From assembly GCA_026387935.1 (NCBI GenBank), contig JAPLKU010000003.1:62001-126000 (forward strand): a stretch of 64,000 nt of DNA. The letters run 5' to 3'. Shown here piece after piece: positions 42,217 through 50,858 of the stretch. A program made the translations under genes and the position numbers. The stretch is from Gemmatimonadota bacterium (GTDB lineage Bacteria > Gemmatimonadota > Gemmatimonadetes > Gemmatimonadales > Gemmatimonadaceae). Position 1 is the first letter of the stretch; the number at the start of each line of letters is the position of its first letter. The notes under the pieces were generated by a model that was given only the letters and a program-made list of their open reading frames with translations, was not told the origin of the DNA and did not search any database.

Positions 42217-42374
42217 AGAAGCTCTTCGGCTTTCTGGGGTCCACCGTCGGCAGTTACGCCGGCTGGTGGGTCGGCTCGCAGTTCGGCGAGATCATGACCT
42301 CCTTCATTGTCAGCATGATCGGCTTCGGCATCGGGATGTATTACGGGGTGAAGTACGCGCGCCGGTACGAATAG
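42213..42374 (+). CDS. Small two-helix membrane protein, CTG start, coupled to the peroxidase
   Basis: A 53-residue protein too short and oddly started to be found easily. It reads KKLFGFLGSTVGSYAGWWVG then IMTSFIVSMIGFGIGMYYGV and ends KYARRYE. This is two glycine-rich hydrophobic helices with a basic tail, a pattern I have seen in small conserved membrane proteins of unknown function. No ATG, GTG or TTG lies between the last upstream possibility and this sequence. CTG at 42213, overlapping the peroxidase TGA (CTGA), is the only sensible start and would rely on translational coupling. An internal ATG at 42294 would lose the first helix. Confidence 0.6.
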   Translation: MKKLFGFLGSTVGSYAGWWVGSQFGEIMTSFIVSMIGFGIGMYYGVKYARRYE

Positions 42375-42476
42375 GCAGCCCGCAGACCCGACCGCACGAT
42401 CGGAATTTGAATTAGAATTGAGGGATGCAGGCAGGTTGCCGGCCAGTCGTCACGCCACACTCATCCCTGAGCAACG

Positions 42477-43037
42477 ATGCGACTCCTGAGCAACGCTTTT
42501 CTCGCAGCGACACTCATCGGCGTCGTGCCTGCCGCCGCGCTGGCGCAGTCGGCGCCAACGATGGTCATTGTGGTGCGCCACGCCGAGAAGGGCACGACGC
42601 CGGCGAGTGACCCGCCCCTTACCGAAGCGGGCACCACACGCGCCAAGGCGCTCGCCGCGGCGCTCACCGACGCGAACCTCCAGGCCGTCATCACGACGCA
42701 GTTGCTGCGCACGAAGGACACGGCGCGCCCGACGGCAGATGCCCGCGGGCTGACGATGGAAACGGTGCAGGTCAGCGGAGCCGTCGCTGATCATGCCAAG
42801 GCGGTCGCGGATGCCGTGCGCAAACACGTCGGCCAGACGATTCTCGTTGTGGGCCACAGCAACACGGTCACGCAGATCATCGCCGCGCTCGGCGGACCGA
42901 AAATGCCCGATCTCTGCGACTCGCAGTATTCGAATCTGTATACGCTCGTGCTCGATGGTGCGTCGGCCCGAATGGTGCAGAGCAGCTATGGCGCCGCGTC
43001 GCCCGAAGTGGCGACCGGCTGCCCGGCGATGAAATAG
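42477..43037 (+). CDS. Exported histidine phosphatase family protein (SixA/phosphoglycerate mutase-like)
   Basis: A 186-residue protein with a signal peptide (LLSNAFLAATLIGVVPAAAL, cut near AQS). The phospho-acceptor His is in VIVVRHAEKG, and the second catalytic His in ILVVGHSNTV. The RHAEK form and small size are like SixA-type or extracytoplasmic histidine phosphatases. Arg in TTQLLRTKDTARPTA completes the phosphate pocket. The substrate is unknown, and export argues against a role in histidine-kinase phosphorelays. The DinB-like gene follows 8 bases later. Confidence 0.88.
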   Translation: MRLLSNAFLAATLIGVVPAAALAQSAPTMVIVVRHAEKGTTPASDPPLTEAGTTRAKALAAALTDANLQAVITTQLLRTKDTARPTADARGLTMETVQVSGAVADHAKAVADAVRKHVGQTILVVGHSNTVTQIIAALGGPKMPDLCDSQYSNLYTLVLDGASARMVQSSYGAASPEVATGCPAMK

Positions 43038-43045
43038 GCCGCGCC

Positions 43046-43534
43046 ATGCATCCCCTCGACGCTCCCGCCGCGCAGTGCAAACACCACTTCACGAACTCTG
43101 CCGCGCTCTTCAGCGATCTCGATGACTCGCATCGCGCCCTAGAGCCCGTTGCCGGACTGAAGACGGCGGGTTGGCTCATTGGCCACATCTGCATGACCGG
43201 CGATTTCGGGCGTAAGATCTGCGGGCGCCCGCCGATCTGCCCCAAGGAATGGCGCGTGAAGTTCAATCCCGGCACGCGCCCATCGCACGACGCCGCCGAC
43301 TATCCACCGATGGCGGATTTACTCGACACGATGCATCGCGTGTACGCCGACCTTCGTGACGCGGCAACGAGCCTCGACGCCGCAGCCGCCGCATCGCCGA
43401 ACCCGTTCACACCGGCGGTGCATGAACTTCCGACGGCCGGTGAGTTCGTCGCATACCTGATGACCGGGCATCTCGCCTACCATCTCGGGCAGTTGCAGGC
43501 CTGGCGGGTTGCCGCGCGCGCAACGAAAGCATAG
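43046..43534 (+). CDS. DinB superfamily protein (putative metal-dependent thiol transferase fold)
   Basis: A 162-residue four-helix-bundle protein of the DinB/YfiT type. Candidate metal-binding His residues sit in the usual three places: the first helix end (WLIGHICMTGDF) and the paired HLAYHLGQLQAWR near the C-terminus. No signal peptide. Relatives use bacillithiol or mycothiol, or have unknown substrates. The gene is close to its neighbours (8 bases before, 6 bases after). A second DinB member begins at 63526. Confidence 0.85.
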   Translation: MHPLDAPAAQCKHHFTNSAALFSDLDDSHRALEPVAGLKTAGWLIGHICMTGDFGRKICGRPPICPKEWRVKFNPGTRPSHDAADYPPMADLLDTMHRVYADLRDAATSLDAAAAASPNPFTPAVHELPTAGEFVAYLMTGHLAYHLGQLQAWRVAARATKA

Positions 43535-43540
43535 CCGCCA

Positions 43541-43987
43541 ATGATTTTCGAACGGACGCTGCTCGCCGGTTGGGCCGACATGGATTTCAACTCGCACATG
43601 CGGAACTCCGCGTATCTCGACAAATGCTCCGACGTGCGGATGCTCTTTTTTGAAGAGAACGGATTTCCCATGGCGGAGTTCCGCCGAATCGGGTTCGGTC
43701 CCGTGATCAAGAGCGACCATCTGGAATATTCCCGCGAAGTGCAGATCATGGAATCGCTTCGCGTAACCCTCTGCTGCACAGGGCTTGCCGAAGATGGCAG
43801 CAGATTTCGGTTACGCAATGAGATCTGGCGTGGGGACGGACAGCTCGCCGCGCGGGTAATGAGCACCGGCGGCTGGCTCGACTTCGGCGCGCGAAAACTC
43901 ATCAAGCCTCCGGAAGCGCTACGGGCCGCCATGCGTTCACTCGAGCCCGCGTCGGACTTCGAAGTGCTGCCCTCGAGCATCAAGTGA
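43541..43987 (+). CDS. Acyl-CoA thioesterase-like hotdog-fold protein (4HBT family)
   Basis: A 148-residue hotdog protein. The N-terminal FERTLLAGWADMDFNSHMRN contains the 4HBT-type active-site Asp (DMDFNSH, relatives DxDxxGHxNN), then SAYLDKCSDVRMLFFEENGF, the long central helix. Later strands include VIKSDHLEYSREVQIME and RFRLRNEIWRGDGQLAARVM. It is probably a thioesterase acting on short or aromatic acyl-CoA; the substrate is not readable. It lies in a tight run with the DinB-like gene upstream and an OsmC gene 69 bases downstream. Confidence 0.87.
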   Translation: MIFERTLLAGWADMDFNSHMRNSAYLDKCSDVRMLFFEENGFPMAEFRRIGFGPVIKSDHLEYSREVQIMESLRVTLCCTGLAEDGSRFRLRNEIWRGDGQLAARVMSTGGWLDFGARKLIKPPEALRAAMRSLEPASDFEVLPSSIK

Positions 43988-44056
43988 CTCTGCGAACGGC
44001 CGCCCACCTGCATGTGCGCGTGGCGATATTTGACTGACGACACTTAATCTGGAGCA

Positions 44057-44491
44057 ATGACGATGGATCGCACTGCAGAAGCGCGCTGGACCGGCGACCT
44101 CAAGACGGGCAACGGAAAGGTCAAGCTCGGAAGCGGCGCTTATGAAGGCCAATACTCATTCACGAGTCGCTTTGAGAGCGGCGCGGGAACGAACCCCGAA
44201 GAACTTCTCGGCGCCGCGCATGCGGCCTGCTTCTCAATGGCGCTGAACGCCGCGCTCGGTCGCGCGGGCAAGCAGCCCACGAGCATCACGACGACGGCCA
44301 CGGTGCACATGACGAAGGGCGACGCCGGTTTCGGCATCTCCGGCATCACGCTCACCACGCGCGGTGTCGTCCCCGGTCTCACCGCCGCTGAGTTTGCCAA
44401 GGCAGCGGAAGACACAACGACCGGGTGCATCATTTCCAAGGCGCTGTCGGCGGTGCCGATGACGCTGGACGCCCAGCTCGTCACTGTCTGA
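44057..44491 (+). CDS. OsmC family peroxiredoxin
   Basis: A 144-residue thiol peroxidase for organic hydroperoxides. The two redox cysteines are Cys58 in LLGAAHAACFSMALNAAL and Cys124 in TGCIISKAL. The OsmC-type N-terminus (ARWTGDLKTGNGKVKLGSG) and ending FAKAAEDTTTGC are present. The form EELLGAAHAACFSMAL favours OsmC over Ohr. Together with the glutathione peroxidase at 41713 it suggests a small oxidative-stress neighbourhood. Confidence 0.93.
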   Translation: MTMDRTAEARWTGDLKTGNGKVKLGSGAYEGQYSFTSRFESGAGTNPEELLGAAHAACFSMALNAALGRAGKQPTSITTTATVHMTKGDAGFGISGITLTTRGVVPGLTAAEFAKAAEDTTTGCIISKALSAVPMTLDAQLVTV

Positions 44492-44502
44492 CGTCGAACG
44501 GC

Positions 44503-44937
44503 ATGTCGCTCGCCATTCGCGACGGCACGCCGGACGACGCTGAGCTCCTCGCGCCTGCCTTTGCCGCGCTCGGTTATCCCGCCGAGCCGGCAACGGTGCG
44601 GGCGAGACTGACGGCGATGCTCACCGATGATCGCACGGCCCGATTGCTCGTCGCCGAGGTCGCAGGCGGCGTGGTGGGATTCGCAACGCTGCATGAAACA
44701 CCCATGCCACACCGGCCGACTCCGGTCGGTCGCATCACGGCGATTGCGGTGCTCGATTCCGCGCGCGGCACGGGTGCGGGACGCGCGCTCGTCGAAACGG
44801 CAGAGGAGCATTTTCGCTCTCGGGGCATTGCGCGCGTGGAAGTCACGAGCGGCGAAAACCACGCGGCGGCGCATGCGTTTTATCGCCACATTGGCTATGC
44901 CGACAACGGCCTCCGCTTTTCCAAGGCCCTGACATGA
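44503..44937 (+). CDS. GNAT family N-acetyltransferase
   Basis: A 144-residue acetyl-CoA-dependent acetyltransferase. ATG 44503 lies 11 bases after the OsmC stop and gives the standard GNAT start SLAIRDGTPDDAELLAPAF. Motif A is ITAIAVLDSARGTGAGRALV (pyrophosphate-binding R/Q-x-x-G-x-G/A). Motif B is VTSGENHAAAHAFYRHIGY. No signal peptide. The acceptor is unknown. Its stop overlaps the start of the next gene (ATGA at 44934-44937). Confidence 0.9.
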   Translation: MSLAIRDGTPDDAELLAPAFAALGYPAEPATVRARLTAMLTDDRTARLLVAEVAGGVVGFATLHETPMPHRPTPVGRITAIAVLDSARGTGAGRALVETAEEHFRSRGIARVEVTSGENHAAAHAFYRHIGYADNGLRFSKALT

Positions 44938-46169
44938 AACCCATTCGAATCGCCGCGACCGCATTGTCACTCGTGGCAGTCTCCGTACTCGTTGCGGGCT
45001 CACGATCCAACGCCGGTGCGTCGGCTGTGGTCATTCAATCGCTCGAGAGTCCGGCCGGCCCCGGCGCGGCCGAGTCGAACCTCACGGTCGGTCCCGACGG
45101 AAGAGTGTTTCTCTCGTGGCTCGAGCCCGCGCCAGACTCCGCCATGGCGATGCGCTTTGCATCGTTTGATGGCACCAAGTGGAGTGCGCCGCAGACTATT
45201 CGGAGTGGTCGCGAATTTTTCGTGAACTGGGCCGACTTCCCTTCGCTCGCTGTACGCGCGAACGGGCGGATGGCGGCGCATTGGCTGCAGCGGTTCGGCG
45301 CCACGTCGTACGCGTACGATGTGCGCATCGCGCAGTCGTCGGACGGCGGCAAAACGTGGGGGACAGCGGTACAACCGCACGCGGACCGGTCGGCGACGGA
45401 GAAGGGCTTCGTCACGATGTGGCCTGAAGGCGAGGGCTTCGGCGCCGTGTGGCTCGATGGGCGAAAGGCCGACAAGGCCGGAAAGAATCCCGTTCAGGAA
45501 ATGATGCTCTTCGCGACAACGCTCGGCGCAAGTCAGGCCGCGCCCAAAGAGACGCTGCTCGACGGCCGCACCTGCGACTGTTGCCAGACGACGGCGGCCA
45601 TGACGGCGAATGGTCCTCTCATCGCATACCGCGACCGAACGACGAACGAGATTCGCGATATCTATGTGACGCGCCGCGTCCGCGGCGCCTGGACTGAACC
45701 GAAGGCCCTGTACGCTGACGGATGGGAGATCAACGCCTGCCCGGTGAACGGGCCGTCGGTGGACGCGGCCGGCCAGCGCGTGGCGTTGGCGTGGTATACC
45801 GGCGCCAAGGACACTCCGCGAGTGAAGCTGGCGTTCTCGTCTGATGCAGGCGCGACGTTCAGCGCCCCAATCACGATTGACGAGGGCAATCCGGCCGGAC
45901 GTGTCGCCGCAGTCCTCCTGGCCGATGGCAGCGCACTGGTCAGCTGGATCGAACGCACTGGCGGTGACACCGCCAGCGTGCGGGTGCGTCGCGTTCGTGA
46001 AAAGGAAGGTGTCAGTCCAGCCACGACCGTCGCCGCATCGAGCGCGGCGCGTGCAAGTGGATTTCCGCGCATGGTGCGCGCCGGCGACCAGGTCTATTTC
46101 GCGTGGACCGTTCCCGGCCGCCCATCCACGGTGCGCCTGGCGCGCGCCAACGCGCAGGACATTCGCTGA
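44934..46169 (+). CDS. Exported sialidase-fold (BNR) protein with a CDCC motif
   Basis: A 411-residue exported beta-propeller protein (signal RIAATALSLVAVSVLVAG). Asp-box-like repeats are QSSDGGKTWGTAV and FSSDAGATFSAPI. Sialidase catalytic residues are not evident, so it may not cleave sialic acid. It has an unusual cysteine set: DGRTCDCCQTTAAM near residue 210 and INACPVNGPSV further on. These could bind metal or form disulfides. Its stop overlaps the start of a TlpA-type thioredoxin (TGATG at 46167-46171), a natural partner for handling those cysteines. Confidence 0.8.
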   Translation: MKPIRIAATALSLVAVSVLVAGSRSNAGASAVVIQSLESPAGPGAAESNLTVGPDGRVFLSWLEPAPDSAMAMRFASFDGTKWSAPQTIRSGREFFVNWADFPSLAVRANGRMAAHWLQRFGATSYAYDVRIAQSSDGGKTWGTAVQPHADRSATEKGFVTMWPEGEGFGAVWLDGRKADKAGKNPVQEMMLFATTLGASQAAPKETLLDGRTCDCCQTTAAMTANGPLIAYRDRTTNEIRDIYVTRRVRGAWTEPKALYADGWEINACPVNGPSVDAAGQRVALAWYTGAKDTPRVKLAFSSDAGATFSAPITIDEGNPAGRVAAVLLADGSALVSWIERTGGDTASVRVRRVREKEGVSPATTVAASSAARASGFPRMVRAGDQVYFAWTVPGRPSTVRLARANAQDIR

Positions 46170-46681
46170 TGCGTTTGCGGGCACACGCCGCGTTGCTGCT
46201 GCTCAGCGCCGTCGCCGGCTGTAGCGCTGATTCGCGGCGCGGTACCGTGCAGATCGGAGCGGCGGCGCCGCAGTACGCCACGGTCGCGCTTGGCGGCGAT
46301 TCGGTTTCACTCGCGGGGTTACGGGGCAAGGTCGTCGTGCTGAACGTCTGGGCCACCTGGTGCCACCCGTGCCGAGATGAGATTCCGCAACTCGAGGCGT
46401 TGCATCAGCGGTTCGCCAAGGACGGGCTCGCGCTCGTGGGCGTCAGCGTTGACAACGGCGGGATGGACGAGGGCATCCGCCAGTTCATGCGCGATTTCAA
46501 AATGACCTACGCCGTCTGGCTCGATCCCGACGAACGGGTGAACGCGCAGTTCCTCACGATCGGCGTGCCGGAGACATTCGTCATCGATCGCGCCGGTGTC
46601 ATCCGGTGGCACAAGATCGGCGCAATTCAACCGGGCGACACCACACTGACCAACGTCGTCGCACGAGCACTCGGCGGCTGA
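46169..46681 (+). CDS. TlpA/ResA-type thioredoxin-like lipoprotein
   Basis: A 170-residue extracytoplasmic thiol-disulfide oxidoreductase. ATG 46169 overlaps the preceding TGA and gives a lipoprotein signal (AALLLLSAVAGC). The redox centre is WCHPC in VVVLNVWATWCHPCRDEIPQ; the cis-Pro region is IGVPETFVIDRAG. The extra loop FAKDGLALVGVSVDNGGMDE is typical of TlpA/ResA. Usual jobs are reducing cytochrome c apoproteins or copper-site cysteines. Here the upstream CDCC protein is the likely client. Confidence 0.92.
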   Translation: MRLRAHAALLLLSAVAGCSADSRRGTVQIGAAAPQYATVALGGDSVSLAGLRGKVVVLNVWATWCHPCRDEIPQLEALHQRFAKDGLALVGVSVDNGGMDEGIRQFMRDFKMTYAVWLDPDERVNAQFLTIGVPETFVIDRAGVIRWHKIGAIQPGDTTLTNVVARALGG

Positions 46682-46698
46682 CTGCTGCATCTTTACCA

Positions 46699-46731
46699 AA
46701 CGGCGCCTGACACTCAGCGGCGCCGCGTTTT
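46699..46731 (+). terminator. Possible terminator after the TlpA gene
   Basis: CGGCGCC at 46701-46707 pairs with GGCGCCG at 46719-46725, with AA/TT extensions, and is followed by GCGTTTTC. Small bulges weaken the stem. It lies 18 bases after the TlpA stop and 24 bases before the next ATG. Confidence 0.4.
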
Positions 46732-46754
46732 CGTCCCCACCCACGACACCCGCC

Positions 46755-49700
46755 ATGCGTATCTACACGATGCTCGTCCGTTCACTCGGCACGCTCGCGA
46801 TTGCCACTGCCGCACTGCACGCGCAATCGCCCGACGGCGCAACGCTTGCCTCCATCAAGTGGCGGTCGATTGGCCCGGTGAACATGGCTGGTCGCATGAC
46901 GGATGTTGAAGTGGACCCGAAGAACTCGCGCGTGTTCTACGTGACCGGTGCCGCGGGCGGCATCTGGAAGACGGTGAACGCGGGCACGACGTTCTTCTCC
47001 ATCTGGAACAACGAACCCATCGCGTCGATCGGCGACATTGCCATCGCGCCGTCGAACCCCAGCATCCTGTACGTCGGCACCGGAGAGCAGAACTCGCGCA
47101 ACAGCGTCACGCCCGGCTACGGCGTCTACAAGTCCATCGATGCCGGCGTGACCTGGGCCTCGGTCGGGTTGCAGAAAACGCAGCACATCGGCCACATCGT
47201 CGTGCACCCGACCAATCCCAACATCGTCTACGTCGCAGCGCTGGGCGCCGTGTGGACGAGCAATCCGGAGCGTGGACTCTACAAGACGATCGACGGGGGA
47301 AAGACCTGGACGCTCGTCAAGTTCATCAGCGATAAGGCAGGCTTCGTGGACGTCGCGATGGATCCGAAGAATCCGGAAGTGCTCTACGCGGCCGCATACG
47401 AGCGCGTGCGCAAGCCGGCGTTCTTGAAGTCAGGCGGCCCGGGGTCGGGACTCTGGAAGACCACCGACGGCGGCCGCACCTGGAACGAGATCAAGGGCGG
47501 CGGATTCCCAGCCACCGACAAGGGCCGCATGAACATCAACATCGCGGCCAGCAACTCGAACATCGTGTACGTGATGGTCGAGGCCGACAGCGTGCGCGGC
47601 AAGAAGCCGCAGCAGCTTCTCTCGGGCCTCTACAAGTCGATCGACGCCGGCAAGACCTGGAAGTGGATGAGCACCGTCAACAACCGTCCGTTCTACTTCT
47701 CGCAGGTTCGTGTCGATCCGAAAGATCCGAATCGGCTCTACCGCATGGCGGTGGACTTCGCCTTCTCCGATGACGGCGGCTACTCGTGGAAGCTCTCGAT
47801 GGTCGGCAACCACGAGGATTATCACGCCATGTGGATCGACCCCGCTGATCCGGCGCACTTCATCATTGCCGGTGATGCCGGCCTCTTTCAGACGTGGGAT
47901 CGCGGCGGCACGTACGACTCGATCAACAACATGCCAATGGGCCAGTTTTACGGCGTGAGCTTCGACTACCAGGTGCCCTATCGCGTGTGCGGCGGGCTTC
48001 AGGACAATGGCACCAGCTGCGGCCCGAGCCGTCGTCGGAACGGACAGCTGCAGATGACCGACTGGTTCCAGGTGGCCTCCGCGGATGGATTGCTCACGGC
48101 GCAGGACTGGGCCGATCCGAACAACGTCTACTTCACGACGCAGGGTGGAAACATTTCGCGCCGGAATCTTGCGACCGGTGAAAACCAGAGCGCGAAGGCG
48201 CGCACCGTCACGGCGAACACGTACGGCCAGCAGATCGCGGCAATCAAAGGCTATGGTACCACGCCGCTCACCGCCGAGCAATCGAAGCAGATCGACGATA
48301 TCCGCGCGAACATGAAGCGTGCGCTCGCCGATCCGACGGCGGCCACACGCTGGAACTGGAATTCGCCGTTCATCGTTTCGAATCACAACCCGAACGTGCT
48401 CTACACCGGCGCCGAGAAGCTCTTCAAGTCGGTGGAGAAAGGGGCCAACCCGCGGGCCATCTCGGGCGACCTGACGCGCGCCGATCCAATGTGGATTCGC
48501 GTGGCCGGCGGACTCGATGCGGACGGCAATGCCGCCGCCGATGCGTCCGGCGGCATCACGCGCGATGCGACCGGCGCCGAAGAGAACTCCACCCTCGTGA
48601 ACATCGCCGAATCCACGATTCGCGCAGGGCTCCTCTACACCGGCTCAGATGACGGCAAGATTTTCCTCACGCGGAACGACGGCGGCACCTGGGAAGACCT
48701 GAGCAACAACTTCCCGGCCGGCACACCGCCCATGTCGCACATCGCACGCATTGAGCCGTCGCATCACGACTCGGGCACCGTATACGTCGTGCGCGACTTC
48801 CACCGCGAGAACGATTTCAAGCCCTACGTCTTCATGTCCACGGATTGGGGCAAGACCTTCCGGTCCATCAACGGCAACCTGCCCGACGGATCGGGCCCGC
48901 CGGCGTCGAGCTATGTGATTCGCGAAGACCTCGTCAATCCGAATCTTCTCTATGTCGGCACCGAAACCGGCGTCTTCGCGTCGCTGAACAAGGGGCAGAG
49001 CTGGTTCTCTATCAGCAACAACCTCCCGACGGTTCCGGTCTACGATTTACAGATTCATCCGCGCGACCACGAGCTGATCGCCGGCACCCATGGCCGCGCC
49101 ATCTGGATTCTCGACGTCAGCCAGTTGCAGCAGATGATGCCGGCCGTCATCGCCAAGAGCGCGCATCTGTTCGATCCGCCACCGGCGTTCCAATACACAC
49201 AGATGATCCAGGGCTCCGAACCCCGCGGGCAGCGCGGGTGGAAAGGCGACGGCGGCCCGAGCGGCGCCGAGATTTCCTACCGCCTGAGCGCCGCCGTAAC
49301 AGGCGCCGTTCGCGTACTCATCGTGAATACACGCGGTGACACGGTCGCTCGCCTCGCGGGCACTGGCGCCGCAGGCGTGAACAAGGTGAGCTGGAACTTT
49401 GCGCTGGCGGCGGCTGATGCCGTCGCGGGTGCGGGCGGCGGCGGCGCGTTCGCACAGTTCGGCGGCGGACGCGGCGGTCGCGGCTTCGCCGACACCGCAC
49501 AAGTGCCTGGATTCCCGCGCGGATTCAATCCGCGTCCAGCGGAATCAATCGGCGCGCCGGACTCCACCGGCAGCCCGACAGCCGTGCAGCGCGCGCTGGC
49601 AGAGGCGGCGGGTCGCGGTGGCGCTGGTGGTCGTGGCGGCCGCGGTGGTGGCGGTGGCGGTGGTGGTGGTGGTGGTGGATTCGGCGGACGTGGCGGCGCC

Positions 49701-49823
49701 ACAGCAGAAACGGGCGACTACCGTGTGGTACTCGACGTGGCCGGACAGAAGCAGAGCACCGTCCTGCGTGTCGTAAAGGTGCAGCCCGGCGACGTCATGG
49801 TCATGGCGCCGAAGGGGCACTAA
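46755..49823 (+). CDS. Exported sortilin/VPS10-type BNR-propeller protein no. 2
   Basis: A 1022-residue exported protein (signal LVRSLGTLAIATAALHAQ). It starts SIKWRSIGPVNMAGRMTDVE, nearly the same entry as protein no. 1, and has repeated Asp-box blocks (SIDAGVTWASVGL, TIDGGKTWTLVKF, TTDGGRTWNEIKG, FSDDGGYSWKLSM, TRNDGGTWEDLSN). A middle segment, VCGGLQDNGTSCGPSRRRNG, is shared with the other two paralogues. The C-terminal part is disrupted by Gly-rich tracts (about 49430-49490 and 49606-49698). No catalytic residues are identifiable; the protein may bind polymers or proteins outside the cell. Confidence 0.86.
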   Translation: MRIYTMLVRSLGTLAIATAALHAQSPDGATLASIKWRSIGPVNMAGRMTDVEVDPKNSRVFYVTGAAGGIWKTVNAGTTFFSIWNNEPIASIGDIAIAPSNPSILYVGTGEQNSRNSVTPGYGVYKSIDAGVTWASVGLQKTQHIGHIVVHPTNPNIVYVAALGAVWTSNPERGLYKTIDGGKTWTLVKFISDKAGFVDVAMDPKNPEVLYAAAYERVRKPAFLKSGGPGSGLWKTTDGGRTWNEIKGGGFPATDKGRMNINIAASNSNIVYVMVEADSVRGKKPQQLLSGLYKSIDAGKTWKWMSTVNNRPFYFSQVRVDPKDPNRLYRMAVDFAFSDDGGYSWKLSMVGNHEDYHAMWIDPADPAHFIIAGDAGLFQTWDRGGTYDSINNMPMGQFYGVSFDYQVPYRVCGGLQDNGTSCGPSRRRNGQLQMTDWFQVASADGLLTAQDWADPNNVYFTTQGGNISRRNLATGENQSAKARTVTANTYGQQIAAIKGYGTTPLTAEQSKQIDDIRANMKRALADPTAATRWNWNSPFIVSNHNPNVLYTGAEKLFKSVEKGANPRAISGDLTRADPMWIRVAGGLDADGNAAADASGGITRDATGAEENSTLVNIAESTIRAGLLYTGSDDGKIFLTRNDGGTWEDLSNNFPAGTPPMSHIARIEPSHHDSGTVYVVRDFHRENDFKPYVFMSTDWGKTFRSINGNLPDGSGPPASSYVIREDLVNPNLLYVGTETGVFASLNKGQSWFSISNNLPTVPVYDLQIHPRDHELIAGTHGRAIWILDVSQLQQMMPAVIAKSAHLFDPPPAFQYTQMIQGSEPRGQRGWKGDGGPSGAEISYRLSAAVTGAVRVLIVNTRGDTVARLAGTGAAGVNKVSWNFALAAADAVAGAGGGGAFAQFGGGRGGRGFADTAQVPGFPRGFNPRPAESIGAPDSTGSPTAVQRALAEAAGRGGAGGRGGRGGGGGGGGGGGGFGGRGGATAETGDYRVVLDVAGQKQSTVLRVVKVQPGDVMVMAPKGH
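49606..49698 (+). repeat. GGN/CGN triplet-like low-complexity tract encoding poly-Gly/Arg
   Basis: About 93 bases built from GGT, GGC and CGT/CGC codons, giving GRGGAGGRGGRGG then a run of 12 Gly and FGGRGG, near the C-terminus of BNR protein no. 2. Similar but shorter tracts interrupt six other exported proteins in the window. Confidence 0.85.
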
Positions 49824-49827
49824 ACGG

Positions 49828-50277
49828 ATGTACCAGTCGCACCGAGGAAGTCCGATCAAGTGGTTCATCGGCTTCGTGATCTCGGTGCACATCATGGCTG
49901 GTCTCTGGGCGGCGGACCGCGCGTGGAAGCAGGTGCGCAGTATGAGCCTCATCGCGGGGCCCGACCTGGCCGCAGGCTCGCGCACGCGCATTGAAGTGGT
50001 CACGTCCGGGCGCGCAGCGGTCACGGTGGTGCTCACCCTCGCGCAGGGTGCGCGCACCGACACGATTGCCGTGCAGCGCATCACTGCGCACCGCGACGGA
50101 TTCTGGGACCCGCGGTTCATCACGCGCGTGTTCTCGCCACGACTGACGCCTACGCAAATGGCGCACTTCAAGGCGGGCGCGGCGTCGCTGCGCGCCGAAG
50201 CGCGTGGGGGACCACAGTGGTTGCGTGAGCCGCCACCGGTGATCTGCGAAGTGGCAGTGACTATCCTGCCGGAGTGA
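49828..50277 (+). CDS. Hypothetical single-pass membrane protein
   Basis: A 149-residue protein with one N-terminal hydrophobic segment (IKWFIGFVISVHIMAGLWAA) and a mostly beta-rich outside region (RIEVVTSGRAAVTVVLTLAQ, TDTIAVQRITAHRDGFWDPR). No family recognised. It starts 5 bases after BNR protein no. 2 and its TGA overlaps the GTG start of the next gene, so the two small genes form a coupled pair. Confidence 0.65.
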   Translation: MYQSHRGSPIKWFIGFVISVHIMAGLWAADRAWKQVRSMSLIAGPDLAAGSRTRIEVVTSGRAAVTVVLTLAQGARTDTIAVQRITAHRDGFWDPRFITRVFSPRLTPTQMAHFKAGAASLRAEARGGPQWLREPPPVICEVAVTILPE

Positions 50278-50858
50278 ACAAACCGTTACTCTGGCGCATC
50301 GTCGCCATCGGATGTGCGCTCGGCGTGGCGGGGCTCGCGCTCTTCGCCGGGCTCCACGCGCTGATCATCAAGCCCGTCTGGGCGCAACTCGCCGGCGGCC
50401 TGCCCTTCGTCATTGCGATCGGAATCTCGGTCACATTTGCCTACCACGAGTTCGTGCAGGTCGTGCCCAAGAGCGTGTGTGCCACGGGCGGCTTGCGGTT
50501 CGGCGCAATGATGTGGTTGTCGGCCTGGCCGGCGACCGCGTTCGCCAACCTGATGCGCATCCAGCTGGCCGGGTCGCTTCCCGCGTGGGTGGACCTGTTC
50601 TCTTTCAGCTTCGCATTTGCGGGCGGCGCAGCCGTGATCGGACTGGTCACGCGTTCGCGCCGGGCCGCGCTCGCCGCGGCCGTGGCCTCAGCCATACTGC
50701 TCACGGCCGGCGGCGGCCCGCTTCCCGTGCTCCGAGGTGGAGGCGCAGCCGAACTCTGGTTCGGGCTGTTCATCGTCGAAACGCTCGGTGGCGTAATTCT
50801 GGCGCAGCTCTACAAGCGGTGGATTTTGCCATTTGCAGCACGGCGGCACGCAGTCTGA
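50274..50858 (+). CDS. Hypothetical polytopic membrane protein
   Basis: A 194-residue protein of about six hydrophobic helices (AIGCALGVAGLALFAGLHAL, GGLPFVIAIGISVTFAYHEF, FGAMMWLSAWPATAFANLM, SFAFAGGAAVIGLVTRSRRA, WFGLFIVETLGGVILAQLY). The GTG start at 50274 overlaps the previous stop (GTGA). The family is not recognised. It may be a membrane partner of the single-pass protein encoded before it. Confidence 0.62.
   Translation: MNKPLLWRIVAIGCALGVAGLALFAGLHALIIKPVWAQLAGGLPFVIAIGISVTFAYHEFVQVVPKSVCATGGLRFGAMMWLSAWPATAFANLMRIQLAGSLPAWVDLFSFSFAFAGGAAVIGLVTRSRRAALAAAVASAILLTAGGGPLPVLRGGGAAELWFGLFIVETLGGVILAQLYKRWILPFAARRHAV

Noticed and set aside
49606-49698. CRISPR-like or minisatellite array
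   Set aside because: The units are codon-sized with no spacers; it is a coding low-complexity tract.
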